Below are positions 35,401-44,789 of a DNA stretch of 64,000 nt, piece after piece; position 1 is the stretch's first letter; every line of letters starts with the position of its first letter. The stretch comes from Akebia trifoliata (taxonomy: Eukaryota; Streptophyta; Magnoliopsida; Ranunculales; Lardizabalaceae), in assembly GCA_017979445.1 (NCBI GenBank), contig CM030707.1:17435086-17499085 (forward strand), in the 5' to 3' direction. A program made the position numbers and the translations under genes. Below the pieces are notes generated by a model. That model saw only the letters and a list, made by a program, of their open reading frames with translations. It was not told the origin of the DNA and ran no database searches.

Positions 35401-38400
35401 GATGACTTAAAGGAAACAAGCTAAGTGTTCCCGATGGTAGTGTAACCTTCCAACCGAGACCCTCTTACTCAAGTTTCTCATCAAGTGTAACCCTTCCTTG
35501 AAGAATTTACTTGTGTTCTTTCTTCGGACTTGTCAGATTTATTGCCTCCCATGAGAAATATACAACACCACATTGATTTAGTGCCCGATGCAAGTCTCCC
35601 AAATCTGCCCCATTATGGAATGAGTCTGAAAGAACATGACATATTGAAGGAATAACAAAGAAAGAACCTTGAAGTTTCTATTCACAAGTACAAAACCGGT
35701 GTCGATAGAAGATTCAAAAGGTATGTAAAAAGAGACTTGGTCATGATTTATCTTAGTAAATATTGTTTTCCCGCCAAAATTTACAAGAAAACCAAGTTGA
35801 AGAAAATTGAACCCCTTCACATCTTGAAGAAGATAAACGATAATGTTTATGTGAAAAATTCGCCTGATGATATGCTATGTTCAATTAAATTCTCTAAACA
35901 AAGTCAAAATAACGGATATCACTGGAAATGGATTAGACCGAGAGATGAATGGAAAATAAGAAAAAAAATGCCTTCAAGAAAAACTCGAGGACAAGTTTTT
36001 TCAAAGAAAGAGAGCCTAATGTAGGACATCTACAGCTCTAAATAGTTTTCTAATTCTATTTGGTTTTACTTCTATTTCTAGTTCTAATAGGATTTCTATT
36101 TCATAGTAATGTTAGGAGTACAATTCCTTGTTAGTTTTTAATTTATTTTAAATCCGTTTTTATTATTTAGATTATAATTAGAAGTCTCCAATTTGAGTTC
36201 TAATAGGATTAGAAAGTTAGTATTATGTTATAGATAGGTTATAAATGTTAATTTTTGGTATTTTAGTAGGATTCTAGGTTTTTATGATGGAGTTATCTAT
36301 ATAAGGAGTTCCAAATCCGAAAATCAATCAATAATCAATTTAATTATCTTTTCTTTTTTAAGTACTTTTTAGCTTTATACTTTATTTTCTTTCAAACTAT
36401 TGCTTGTTTATCAATCAAATCTATTGATTCAAATTGATTTTGAATATTCCATGGAACATGACTTATTGAATCTATAGATTCACATGCTTCCGCTACGTCA
36501 TCCACTCTCTATCCATATCTGAAGAGCTTACCGGGAATGGGTGAGCCCTTGAAAAAGCCGATAAAGGGGGAGAACACCTTAAAATAAAATGCTTATGAAG
36601 CTCTTTATCTATTTTTATTTCAGATCCTTCCTCTCCATTTCAAATGTAATGTTTCAAGCTTCCTATGTTTCGAAATATTTCAAGGCATTTGTAATGCATG
36701 GTGATGTGAAAAAATATAGTTTTTAATTCTAATTTTCATTTTAAACAGAAAAAAAAAAGTTTTTTATGAATAAAAATTACAATTTAAAGTGAATGTGAAA
36801 AACCAAAACAATTGAACAATACAAGATTTTAAACCTTGATTTAAATGAAAAACATATTTTAGACATATTGATTTTTTACTTTGCATAAGTCAAGGTTGCA
36901 TGTTTTCATTGATACTGTCACACTCTGCATGTTTCTTTTTCTGAGTGTTTTTCTTTTCTTTTCTTTGTAAGGTATGCAGTTTTGTTTAGTCTTGCACACA
37001 ATGCAATCATGTCTTTCACAGGATGTTGTCATTCTAACTTCAGTTCTTTATTCTTTTTGAGGTAATATAGCTGATATCTTATAAATCTGTACTTGATTTA
37101 GGTTGAATGCTCGAATCCATCAGTACTTCCCGAACCTGGAAAGAGGAGGTCCATTTTGGAACCGTTTGTTAAGGTCATTTATTGTGGCTTAAGATATTTC
37201 TCTTTCTACTTGTTTTGCTTATCTATACTGTTCAAACTTCTAAATTTGGCTGTTAAAGTTAGTTGATTTTAGAGTGATTTTTGTAGATTGAAATGCTCAC
37301 TCCAAAAGAATATATTGGTTCTCTCATGGAGCTTGCTCAAGATCGAAGAGGAGAGTTTAAAGAAATGAAATATATCGCCGAGAATAGAGCGTCTATCATC
37401 TATGAAATGCCTCTAGCAGAGGTAATGGTCTATTGTACCATTCATTGTGTCTTTGTTTAAATTCTTCTGTTCATTGAGCAGTATTTCAAGGCCTAAAATC
37501 TTGTCTCTAAGCAATGTCTTGGTTTGGAGGAAAACAGAGATTCTCTCAACCAAGACATTGCAAAACATTCCTTGACATTGAGAAACATTGAATGTTTCAG
37601 AGTCAATGTTTTGTTCCAGTTTCAGCCAAAACCGTCTTGGCTGAAACATTCTGAGATGGTATGAAACTTAAAACCATTGTAATTCATTTTTTTTTCGTTT
37701 TTTTCTTAATTTTCCTCTTTTTATCTCCTTTCTTTCTTTATTGTGGGCCTGCAGCTTGTAACATTGCAACTTTTGTTTCTATTTACATTCCTTGATCATT
37801 CAATTCACTTTGTAGATGGTAGGAGATTTCTTTGATCAGCTGAAGTCCAAAAGCAAGGGTTATGCTAGCATGGAATACTCTATTGTGGGGTAAATGAATG
37901 TAATGTCTTTTTTTTTTTCTTTCTAAAAAAATGCGAGTAATGCTAATTGTATAAGATCTCATCTTCCCAGTTCAATGACGAAATGTGTTCATGGATCCTC
38001 AACAAATGCTTTGTATTTGAACACATTTCATGGAATGGAAGAATATATTGGAGACTCTTACTTCGAGGTGGTTTTAGACAAATATATGTATAGACATGTC
38101 CTTGGAAAACCATATGTTTTTACAGCACTGTAGATGTGTCTATTGTTAGGTATTGTAGTCAGTTATTTTTTATGACTTTGTGAGTGGGAGTTTATTGTTT
38201 CTTGATCCCTCCCGCATCTTGATTTTTAACCTCTATAGGGACATCTTATCTTTATTACTTGTATCCACACCCACACATGCACGGCCACCCGCCTGCACAC
38301 AAACCCCCCCCCCCCCCCCCCACACACACACACGTGCACCCACCCTCCCACATACATTGGTTACTGTGTTGAGGCAGTGTACAACTTGGAAATTTTGAGG

Positions 38401-41400
38401 AATTGGAGTATCATAGATCCGTAGCTATTATACATTGCTACAATAAATGTTCTGATACGTTTCCTAGAAAATATATGAACCTAAACCAATGCATATACCT
38501 GTATAATTAGAAGAAATAAAAAGGACAATAAAATGTAGTGAACACACAAATATATTGAAATAGGAAAGTAGTTGGAGATTTGGAGTTATAGGGTATAATC
38601 ATCTAGCATTGAACATTGATGTAACTTATGAGTTACTTTCTGACCTTTATAAACTTATTTCAAGTGCAATTGCTCTCTATGGAAATTATTCATACAATTT
38701 TTCCATCATGCAACGATACAAGATATTTTTCATACCTCGCCATATTGGCTTTCTGCTAGAAATCCTTGAGGCAATGAAACATACTCATTTTTAAAATTAC
38801 CCCTTAAGAAAACATTTTCCTAATTCAGTGGTGATAAGGTCCAACTCTTAGCAATAATGGTACTAAAGGGGAATTTTGAGGTTTGGTGCTCAAGGGTCAG
38901 AGAGAGCTAACTTGTTTGGTTTGGTAGAGGAGGATAATAAAGGGTGTAAATGAAATTTGGTGGCAAAGGCCGAGGCTGTTCAGGGAAGTGAGGATTTTAT
39001 TTAACCATATTAATAATGAAAGTAGGGAGGTGGGAGTGGGGAGAGGAAAATACACACACAAAGTCATATTATTATTCTACCTTTGAGGCAAGTACTTATA
39101 TAACTCATTTTTTCCCACATTTCCTTTGAAATTTATTCAAAATATCAACTAGTTATGAAGTATGGATTATGATGATTCATTTATAGAACTAACCATTTAT
39201 TATTGCTGATTCATGATTGGTTGTTAACTTGTTATCTTTGGTTTATGAGAATAGATTTTTTAGGACTTATCTTTATTTATGAATTTCCAAGTGTTTAAGT
39301 ACTTTCCTTATTAGAAGAGGAGATGACTTCTTTCTCCTTCAAAAGACATGAAAGCTGTTATGTTTACTTATTTTTTTTATTATTATTATGCTTTGTAATT
39401 CCTTATTTTTATTGGAAAGATAATCTCCAATGATGTTATCAATCTTAAATCATTGCTGGACCACTAGGTATCGGGAAAGTGAATTGATAAAACTTGACAT
39501 TCAGATTAATGGTGATCGTGTAGAGCCCTTGGCAACCATTGTCCACAAGGATAAGGTATTTTTTCAATGAACTGTTTTGTTAGACAGATTTTATTAAAAA
39601 CTGAATGAGAGAAGAAATGCAACAATACGTATACCCATTTCTTCTTCTCATCCAGGATATATTGGGTTCTTCCTTTGTTGTTCCCGCTTTGTTATCAGTT
39701 GGCACACCCATGTTCTTTTCTAGTGGTCATTTGATTGGAGGATGTTTCCTTTTGCAAATATTTAGGGCTTGTGTGAAAAAACTAAGAGTAATCGGTGGCA
39801 AGTAGGAAGAGATCCACACCCTCCCCCCTTATACATAGGACTTAGTCTCTACTTACTCCCTATTTGCACTCCTGCTTGTGGGACCCATATAAATATCGTA
39901 TTGTATGATCCAACCATATGATGGATTTTTTATTCCTTGGAATCCATCCTCACAAAAAAAATTCAATCCATGCTAGCATTTTTAACCTCATGAAAAGTTC
40001 ATTTGAATTTGAAAAATCTTGACAGTTAATTTAAATTGTTATTTTTGGTAAGATTTCTTTATATGGTAGTAATGTTAGAATGGTCTAATTTTTTGTGTCA
40101 ATGATCGTTATGTTGAGCATGACTTATTGTATGGTGGACTCCAAAATTTTATCCATACGGTCCCACAAGTTGGAGTACTAAATACAAGTAAGGAGTCAGT
40201 AGAAACTGGCTCTCTCTACACACACACACTCTCATTGCCACTTGTAGTTTTCTATTTATAGGTAACCAATTAACCTGTTTCATTGGTTGAGATGAATGAA
40301 TTGTAAGATGGGTGGTTGCTTTGCCGAAATTGTTATTTGGCATGGATCAATCGAAAAAAAATGTTGTTTGGCATGGTACACTGAAATCAATGAATGTCTA
40401 TCATGCCACCTTTTGCAGGCTTATGCTATTGGGAGGGCTTTAACTCAAAAACTAAAGGAGCTTATACCACGCCAAATGTTTAAAGTACCCATCCAAGTAA
40501 GTTCCATTCCCTCTTCCTTGAGCACATAGTACTTCTCAAAATGTGGATAACTATTCCATAATAAGCAATGATCCTTGTTCTTGAGAAACATTTTTTAAAA
40601 GTTGGATTTTCATATGCAATATAAAATGAAACTTCCTTTCTCTCTTTTACAGTTGTTTTAAGAGAGTGATCCTCAATGTGTTCTGTAGTCTGTATATCAG
40701 TTATGTCCCTCTTTTTTGTAAGCTATTCCTAGTGACTTGAAATAAATATGTCACAATGTATCAAATTAATTTTCCCATTTGGGTAGATGTGAACAAATCA
40801 ATGTTTATTAACAGGAACTCTGGGAGTGTTGAAAAACTGAAACGTACTGTCCGAGATGGTATGGTAGAAACTGTAATGGAGAGACAATTCGAGACATCCC
40901 CATTTTTCCATACCAGTCCCTGCAACAAACCACATTTCTAGGACTTAATTCGATTCAAAAGTTTGTTGGTTCAAGTTGACCTAGTGACTTGCAGGTCATT
41001 TCGGGCGAGTCATAATTAAATTCAAATGGAAACTGAAAATATTATTTAAAAATAAAGAAAATGTCATAAATTTTCTATTTTAAAGGAAAATAATATTTCT
41101 CCTAAAAAATGAAGAGGACACCATTTTTTTTAACCCAAGCTACTTGGTCAAGATTCTCACTAATAACTTTTCTCACGTCTTTCACAGTTTGTGGTGAAGG
41201 ACCTTGGTGATCTTCACTAGCTTAAAAGTGAGCCATCTTGTTTTATATTACCCACTCTACCCAAAAAGTAGTGAAAAATTATCTATCAAAAAAAAAAAAA
41301 GGTAGTGAAAAATCTCGGGCCACAAGAAATTATTTGTAGCAGATAAAGAAACCCAATGAATGTTTTCATTTGAGATCAATTAGCACGTATCTCAAATGCA

Positions 41401-44400
41401 AAACTATTCCAATGAAGCCAATATCCCTTGTCCACCCACCGCTACCACTAATATTAGAAAGGGTTTGCATACCATTATGAATTGACTCATTTAGAAATTC
41501 TAAAATTGTGCCTCATAATTTATCCAACCTTCAGAAGTTTACTTTTCCATTTTGTACTTCTTGAGATTTACTATTTGAACTCCTTGCTTGGGATAATAGT
41601 ATTAAATTTTGACATATTTCCACGAAATATACTGCCACCTTTCCATTTCCAGTTTCCTTTCGTATATATTTTGATAAAAATCAATATTCATTTTGTGGAA
41701 TATTTTGATGATTTGTATATTTTGATCGAAATAATCAAATTTCATATGAAAAATACAATATTCCGGTGGAAATATTTTTGATAAATGGTAAAAGTTAAAA
41801 TATATATATATATATATATTGATAAAATTTTATAAAATATTATTTCTCTGTGGAATAGATTGTAAATTATGGCCCCATTCATTAACAATAATGAATTATC
41901 TTCTTATTTTGATGCATTGTAAGCATATCAGTATGTTCATATAAGCTTGCATGCATTATGATTCATAATCTAAGTTGTTAGATATATTGATAATTTATTC
42001 ATACATAATAGAATGCATCCATATTCTAAGCATATTCTTACATTCATAAAAGTAGGCTCATTGATACAATTATCCATATTCTAATTAGTTAAGTATATTT
42101 GTGACTTATAGCACATATCTAGAAGATTTAAAAAAAAAAGTATGTAGTAATGTGAGAATGTAGTACGTAAAGTTGTTAATTTAACTAAGAATTTTACATA
42201 GTAAGGTATATATAGTCAGGGGCGGAGCCAGGGTTTTCTTCTTGGGGGGGAGGGGATATTAGAGGTACTTCTTGTGTATTCAAACTGATGACATGCCCTC
42301 CTGACCTAGATTTTTTTTCTTTGAGTCTGACATAAATGACCTAAATACCCTTATCTCAATGTATACCCAAAAATCCCTTGATTTTCTCCCAAAATTAGTC
42401 ATCTTCAACCTATTTTTTCCCCTTTGTTTCCTACCTTAAGATTCTATTTTCTACAACCTTCAAACCTCAAGAACAAGATATAAATTTTAGGTAGAAAAGT
42501 AAAGGGTTTTTAAAATACATTGAGACAATTGATTGAAGATGAGGTTCAATAGGTTAAAAATAGTTTACCTTAGAAGTTAACAACTTAAAGATAATGGATT
42601 TCTAGGAGAAAATCGTCTTCAATCTTAAGCTTCGTTCTCCTTCAACTTTCAAAAACAATATAGATTTTTTGGGAGAAAAATCATGTGGTTATCGTCATAG
42701 GTTGAAGACGAGGGCGTTTGGTTCATTTTATATTAGTTTCTAAGAAAAAATCTAGGTCGAAGGGGGGGGGGGGGGCATTTCATCCATTTGAAAACTTAGG
42801 AGTTATCTCTAATATTGATAAAAAGGTGGTGACGTATCTCTAAATCACCTTATTATTTTTTATCTTTTATTGGGGTGTAACAAACAAATATTGGGGTGCC
42901 AAAGAAGTTCTCAAACAAATAGAGAAAAGTTTGATGGGCAGTTGCCCCCTATCGACTCCCTTCTCTTCGTTGTTGTATGTAGTTAACATGACATTATTAT
43001 TCTCACTTTCATGAAGAATATGGTTGCTCTAACTATTGGACTCTTAGACTTGCAAACATATAATATGCCGGAATGCTACATTGCTATTGATCTTCATTTC
43101 CACAATTCTTATGATTGTTTTGTTGTAGTTTGATGAGTTATCATTTTTATACCTACATTATCATTTCTTACATTTTCAGTAAAAACTCCCTCAATAGTTT
43201 CCTCATTTCTTAAATATTATATTGATTTCTACTGTTCGAAATGTTTCCATTTCCTAAGTTAAGCTGAAATAGATATCGAAACTAAAATTTAATACTGATT
43301 TTAAATAATTGAATAGCCCATCCTTTTGGTCTGTCGTGCTAAAAGGACTAGTTTGCAAATCCTGAAATTCCCATTTGAAATAGGTCTGAAGTCGAGGAAA
43401 AGATGATCCCACATATCTCAGGATCTTTATCTTGGATACAAAAACAGCCCATAATTTTCTAAACAAATGGACTTAACCTTGATACATTTGGAACCCTTGA
43501 TCCAAGTTTAGCAATGGTTCTGCAACATTGATCAAACTCAAAATTAAGTTTGTTTTGGTAGTTCTGACTCTGTCATATATCTAGACAAATACTTGAACTC
43601 TTCTAGCGAGACATATTTTCTTTCACTTGCTTTTTAAAATTAGCTGAAATTTCCCACGTGAAGGTTTTGATAGAATTACATGAAATCTCATCGTATAGTC
43701 TATTGATTGGATCTTTTCTCTAGTTATGGTTACTCAATATTAACGTATTTGTGAATTTATCCATGACAGGCATGTATAGGTGCCAAGGTGATTGCTAGTG
43801 AATCTTTATCAGCGATTAGAAAGGATGTTCTATCCAAATGTTATGGTAAGATAAATCATTTTGCAATTCTAGTGATGTGACTAAATTGATGTTTTTATAC
43901 TATTCTACAAAATTATAAGACTTGTAGAAGAATCCGTACAAGAACAATAGTTTTTTCGCTGATGTTCATTTCAGATAAAGTACAACTTGAATCAAGATTG
44001 TGTGTCCTATTGTAGGTGGTGACATTACACGGAAAAAGAAATTGCTCAAGAAACAGGTACTTCACTTTAACATGCCTGAATTGCTGAATTTAATCTTGGA
44101 TCTCCTAGAAAACCTTCCATTACTGATACGGAAATATTTTGGGATGATCCTTGAACCATATAGTTGATTTGTAGTTATAATTCTTCGTTTCAAGAGATCC
44201 AACATCCTAGAACCTATAACATGTATGAATAACATGAAATATGTGTAGTTTAGATAAATAGTCCACAACACCCTTTGAGCGTATCAAGAATCGAGTTTCC
44301 ATGCTTCATCAGTAGTATAACTTTATTGGGTTTTGTTAACATGTGCCCTAATGGCACACGTTTAGGTGCATTAAATACACCTTGGAAATTTAATTTCCTA

Positions 44401-44789
44401 CCAAAAATACGCTCAAAAGATTTTTTTACCTGAAATACCCTCAAATGCTTATTTCCAAGATGTATTTAATGCACCTAGACGTGTGCCCTCACCCAACTTT
44501 ATTTAGTGCTTTTAGTTACATTAGTTGTAGAAGTGAACGGCAATGATTTGTCATCAATCAGTCAAACTCGGTGGTATCTTGGTTCATTGATTGAGAATTG
44601 TGAAGCATTCAACTTCAATTCGTGCCAAGCCCACATGCTGAGTGTACTATTATACATTATTTGCATAAATTTCCTTTCTGTTCTTGTGACCAGGCTGAAG
44701 GAAAGAAAAGAATGAAGGCTATAGGTAGAGTTGATGTACCTCAAGAAGCGTTCATGGCTGTTCTGAGACTTGAAAAGGAGGTACTATGA
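9782..44789 (+). CDS. LEPA: Chloroplast translation factor LepA / elongation factor 4 (22 exons, complete)
   Basis: Exons: 9782-10069, 10869-11045, 12609-12695, 14506-14562, 14802-14867, 16577-16639, 20653-20697, 20833-20933, 23285-23381, 23832-23903, 26683-26837, 26946-27003, 32041-32121, 33159-33245, 37102-37173, 37287-37421, 37816-37889, 39468-39555, 40419-40496, 43770-43845, 44016-44056, 44694-44789. All introns are GT-AG and phases agree, giving 697 residues, close to the usual plant size. Residues 1-90 are serine, threonine and arginine-rich, as in a chloroplast transit peptide. GTPase motifs: AHIDHGKST (109-117), RGITIK (G2), DTPGHVDF (from 174), NKID (228-231), SAK (259-261). Domain 2, the EF-G-like [21 protein letters not shown] segment and the LepA-only C-terminal domain ([16 protein letters not shown]) follow. 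LepA acts on plastid ribosomes and aids translation of photosystem proteins. ATG 9782 is preferred to an upstream in-frame GTG. No key residue is missing. Confidence 0.97.
10041..10868 (+). repeat. Four-unit tandem repeat spanning exon 1 end and all of intron 1
   Basis: Units at 10041-10266, 10267-10472, 10473-10672 and 10673-10868 (226, 206, 200, 196 bp). Each begins with a version of CAGATGCTGGGCAGGATC and TCTTTTGAAGGTCAATTAA, then ACCAAAATTTTGTTACAATT, TTCTGTAATTTATGACATAA, TTTTGATGTATGAAGTTTTA and GTTGGTGTCTTTA. The first 29 bases of unit 1 are the coding end of LepA exon 1 and its donor site. Units 2 and 4 keep a GT at the matching place (10296 and 10702); unit 3 has TT. The end of unit 4 is the true acceptor of exon 2. 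So intron 1 consists entirely of diverged copies of the exon 1 border. Confidence 0.9.
11046..12608 (+). other. LepA intron 2
   Basis: Begins with T-rich sequence, has a poly-A run near 11421-11437, then the GC-rich block described separately (11640-11930), and returns to AT-rich sequence before the exon 3 acceptor. No ORF worth calling. Confidence 0.6.
11640..11935. other. GC-rich island of possible organellar (mitochondrial) origin
   Basis: Base composition changes sharply here to near-equal GC, with phrases such as CACCGGGCGGAGCGCACC (about 11701), GGTAGGGCGACGAAAGGCTA (about 11767) and GACAAGCCGGCACATCAATA (about 11849). The texture is that of plant mitochondrial non-coding DNA or group II intron sequence, which often enters nuclear introns. 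I cannot identify the exact organellar locus and no tRNA or rRNA is recognisable. Confidence 0.4.
12756..12890 (-). mobile_element. LINE 3'-end fragment, antisense, in LepA intron 3
   Basis: TTTTTTTGATCGTTAAAAGC at about 12759 followed by TTGTATTAAAAGTGG has the form of the reverse complement of plant L1 3' untranslated ends with their A-rich tail. No coding part is kept. Assignment is by resemblance to the better preserved copies at 15338 and 21537. Confidence 0.4.
13395..13600 (-). mobile_element. LINE 3'-end fragment, antisense, in LepA intron 3
   Basis: Starts with TTTTTTCCTAATAGATATAA then TTTTATTGAAAAAG and runs into a purine-rich stretch with CGCTACAGCAGGAAAC. This is the pattern of an antisense L1 tail (TTTTATT followed by the 3' untranslated region). 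Coding capacity is absent. Confidence 0.4.
15129..15250 (+). repeat. Dispersed repeat, copy B (pair with 7132-7240)
   Basis: Carries the same ordered blocks as 7132-7240 (GATGGGGGTTCT, GTAGGCCCGAC, TCTCGCCCAAATCCCC, TGCAATACCCCAC). It lies in LepA intron 5, close to an antisense LINE end. Confidence 0.6.
15338..15840 (-). mobile_element. Degenerate LINE 3' end, antisense, in LepA intron 5
   Basis: On the minus strand the reading frame at 15824-15621 holds [18 protein letters not shown], the tryptophan and arginine motif (LWxxWRERNxRxFE) found near the C-terminus of plant L1 ORF2 after the zinc-finger reverse-transcriptase-associated domain. A run of T at about 15338-15347 on the plus strand is its poly-A tail. 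The 5' part is missing and the frame is broken. Confidence 0.6.
17438..17483. repeat. AT dinucleotide microsatellite
   Basis: An uninterrupted TA/AT run of about 46 bp in LepA intron 6. Such runs are length-variable and also prone to assembly error. Confidence 0.95.
17952..18000 (-). repeat. Dispersed GACCCCAAATGTTGGGATAA motif, antisense copy
   Basis: The reverse complement reads ACTGACCCCAAATGTTGGGA followed by TAAAGCTTTGTTGCTGATGATG. This short block, ending in a trinucleotide run, is very widespread in plant genomes as the 3' part of SINE or LINE families. Other copies here: 24645-24690, 32882-32920 and 56235-56280. Confidence 0.6.
19500..19915 (+). mobile_element. Degenerate LINE ORF2 C-terminal remnant, sense
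   Basis: A broken plus-strand reading contains [16 protein letters not shown] near 19662, corresponding to the CxxC...H..xxC zinc-finger segment of plant L1 ORF2, and then [15 protein letters not shown] near 19865-19910, corresponding to the WxxWxERNxRxFE motif. Several frame changes separate these pieces, so it is inactive. Confidence 0.55.
20934..23284 (+). other. LepA intron 8
   Basis: The middle of this 2.35-kb intron is an antisense LINE fragment (21537-23020). The flanks, 20934-21536 and 23021-23284, are AT- and T-rich with nothing recognised beyond splice signals. Confidence 0.65.
21537..23020 (-). mobile_element. 5'-truncated LINE (L1-type) ORF2 C-terminal part, antisense
   Basis: Reading from high to low coordinates on the minus strand: 23016-22636 encodes reverse-transcriptase thumb sequence ([47 protein letters not shown] in two adjoining pieces), 22550-22197 the connection region ([15 protein letters not shown]), and 21842-21612 the terminal [19 protein letters not shown] block with RVFEG. 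A TTTTATTAG tract at about 21550 is its A-rich 3' end. Stops and frame changes interrupt it and the endonuclease and polymerase palm are absent. This is a dead-on-arrival insertion in LepA intron 8. Confidence 0.85.
24031..24356 (-). mobile_element. TRIM (terminal-repeat retrotransposon in miniature)
   Basis: Two direct repeats, 24031-24169 and 24255-24356, both start TGTTGA(T/C)AAACCATTTACC and both end GGATAACA(C/T)AACACTCA, so they have TG...CA ends. Between them are 85 bp. Next to the second repeat is TCTGATACCA (24245-24254), the reverse complement of TGGTATCAGA, the initiator-tRNA-Met primer-binding site. Next to the first is AGACTCCTCCTCACCC (24170-24185), a polypurine tract on the minus strand. 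The element therefore lies antisense in LepA intron 10. The repeats differ by a 37-bp length change. No coding sequence. A target duplication is not clear. Confidence 0.85.
24645..24690 (+). repeat. Dispersed ACCCCAAATCTTGGGATTAG motif, sense copy
   Basis: Reads AGCCAACCCCAAATCTTGGG then ATTAGGCTTTGAGGTGATGATGAT, the same 3'-end motif as at 17952 (inverted), 32882 and 56235, again closing in a GAT trinucleotide run. Confidence 0.6.
28221..28249 (+). repeat. Poly-G tract
   Basis: Twenty-two G, one A and six G. On the RNA sense strand of LepA this could form a G-quadruplex. Homopolymers of this length are also places where read errors are common. Confidence 0.9.
29424..29845 (+). mobile_element. 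LINE endonuclease-domain remnant, sense
   Basis: The sequence at 29424 reads WNV, a stop, GLGK, corresponding to the WNxRGLG start of plant L1 endonuclease. At about 29507 it has LQEAKL-type coding (CTCCAAGAAGCTAAG), and near 29800 VGGYVNVI followed by a stop, then SYEKN, corresponding to the GDFNxI...EK motif. Stops show it is decayed. It represents the opposite end of ORF2 from the other LINE pieces in this gene. Confidence 0.65.
32440..32555 (-). mobile_element. tRNA-derived SINE, family 2, antisense copy
   Basis: In reverse complement it reads GTGCCAACTTAGCTAAGTTG, with A box TTAGCTAAGTTGG (complement of 32528-32540), then GGTTCAAACTC as B box (complement of 32485-32495). A second copy in sense orientation is at 59531-59671. 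It lies in LepA intron 13. Confidence 0.7.
34300..34794 (+). repeat. 5' long terminal repeat
   Basis: Starts TGATGTAGGACATTTACAAC and ends CTTCCGTTACGTCA, with the TG...CA termini of LTRs. A TATATAAGG box at 34592-34600 is the likely promoter, about 200 bp before the LTR end. Its partner lacks about 11 bp near TAATTAGAAGTCTCC, which accounts for the length difference. Confidence 0.92.
34797..34806 (+). other. Primer-binding site, initiator tRNA-Met
   Basis: TGGTATCAGA (then ACTT) starts two bases after the LTR end. TGGTATCAGAGC is the common plant LTR-retrotransposon site complementary to the 3' end of initiator methionine tRNA. Confidence 0.85.
35009..35900 (+). pseudogene. Gag-pol remnant: protease plus integrase C-terminal end
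   Basis: Around 35015 the translation [12 protein letters not shown] carries the aspartic-protease active-site DSGS motif. It is followed at 35113-35424 by [17 protein letters not shown] and the [11 protein letters not shown] block typical of Ty3/gypsy protease. About 35575-35650 encodes the [17 protein letters not shown] segment that normally leads into reverse transcriptase, then a stop. From about 35680 the text jumps to [26 protein letters not shown] and [18 protein letters not shown], the tail of integrase. The deletion has therefore removed roughly the whole polymerase, RNase H and integrase core. Frameshifts and stops make it non-coding. Confidence 0.85.
36017..36500 (+). repeat. 3' long terminal repeat
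   Basis: Starts TAATGTAGGACATCTACAGC (first base pair TG mutated to TA) and ends CTTCCGCTACGTCA. It has the same TATATAAGG box at 36298-36306. It differs from the 5' LTR by scattered substitutions and short indels, so the insertion is not recent. Confidence 0.92.
38304..38321 (+). repeat. Poly-C tract with adjoining CA repeat
   Basis: Eighteen C followed by a CA dinucleotide run (about 38321-38333) in LepA intron 17, within a generally C-rich 80-bp stretch starting near 38265. Confidence 0.9.
40497..43769 (+). other. LepA intron 19
   Basis: 3.3 kb. An AT run at about 41803-41819 and the element at 42217-42965 are recognisable. The rest is AT-rich; 41560-41780 has repeated TTTCC/GAAAT-type short motifs but no clear element boundary. 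Confidence 0.55.
42217..42965. mobile_element. Non-autonomous DNA transposon with GGGGCGGAGCC terminus
   Basis: The left end CAGGGGCGGAGCCAGGG is a well-known terminus of plant non-autonomous elements; the right end near 42942 (GCAGTTGCCCCCTATCGACT) is a decayed inverted counterpart. The inner sequence ATTCAAACTGATGACATGCCC (near 42277) recurs inverted at about 63060-63085, and GGAGT(T/A)ATCTCTAATATTGAT recurs at 42790 and 63095. No transposase ORF. A G run lies at about 42763-42774. Confidence 0.6.
44353..44487. mobile_element. Small MITE with 37-bp terminal inverted repeats
   Basis: 44353-44389 (GGCACACGTTTAGGTGCATT onward) is the reverse complement of 44451-44487 with two mismatches. The 61-bp centre is AT-rich. 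It lies in the last LepA intron. Confidence 0.85.

Larger units (their letters stand above)
34300..36500 (+). mobile_element. Internally deleted Ty3/gypsy-type LTR retrotransposon
   Basis: Two long terminal repeats (34300-34794, 36017-36500) bound a 1.2-kb interior. The element is flanked by TCCAC at 34295-34299 and 36501-36505, a 5-bp target duplication. TGGTATCAGA at 34797-34806, two bases after the first LTR, is an initiator tRNA-Met primer-binding site. AAAGAAAGAGAGCC (36003-36016) directly before the second LTR is the polypurine tract. The interior has an aspartic protease segment and the C-terminal end of integrase but no reverse transcriptase, RNase H or integrase core. It sits in sense orientation in LepA intron 14. 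Confidence 0.93.

Noticed and set aside
35113..35424. Independent 103-codon gene
   Set aside because: It is the protease part of the LTR retrotransposon interior, between the primer-binding site and polypurine tract.
38180..38398. 72-codon ORF with many prolines, histidines and threonines
   Set aside because: Produced by the poly-C and CA repeats in LepA intron 17.
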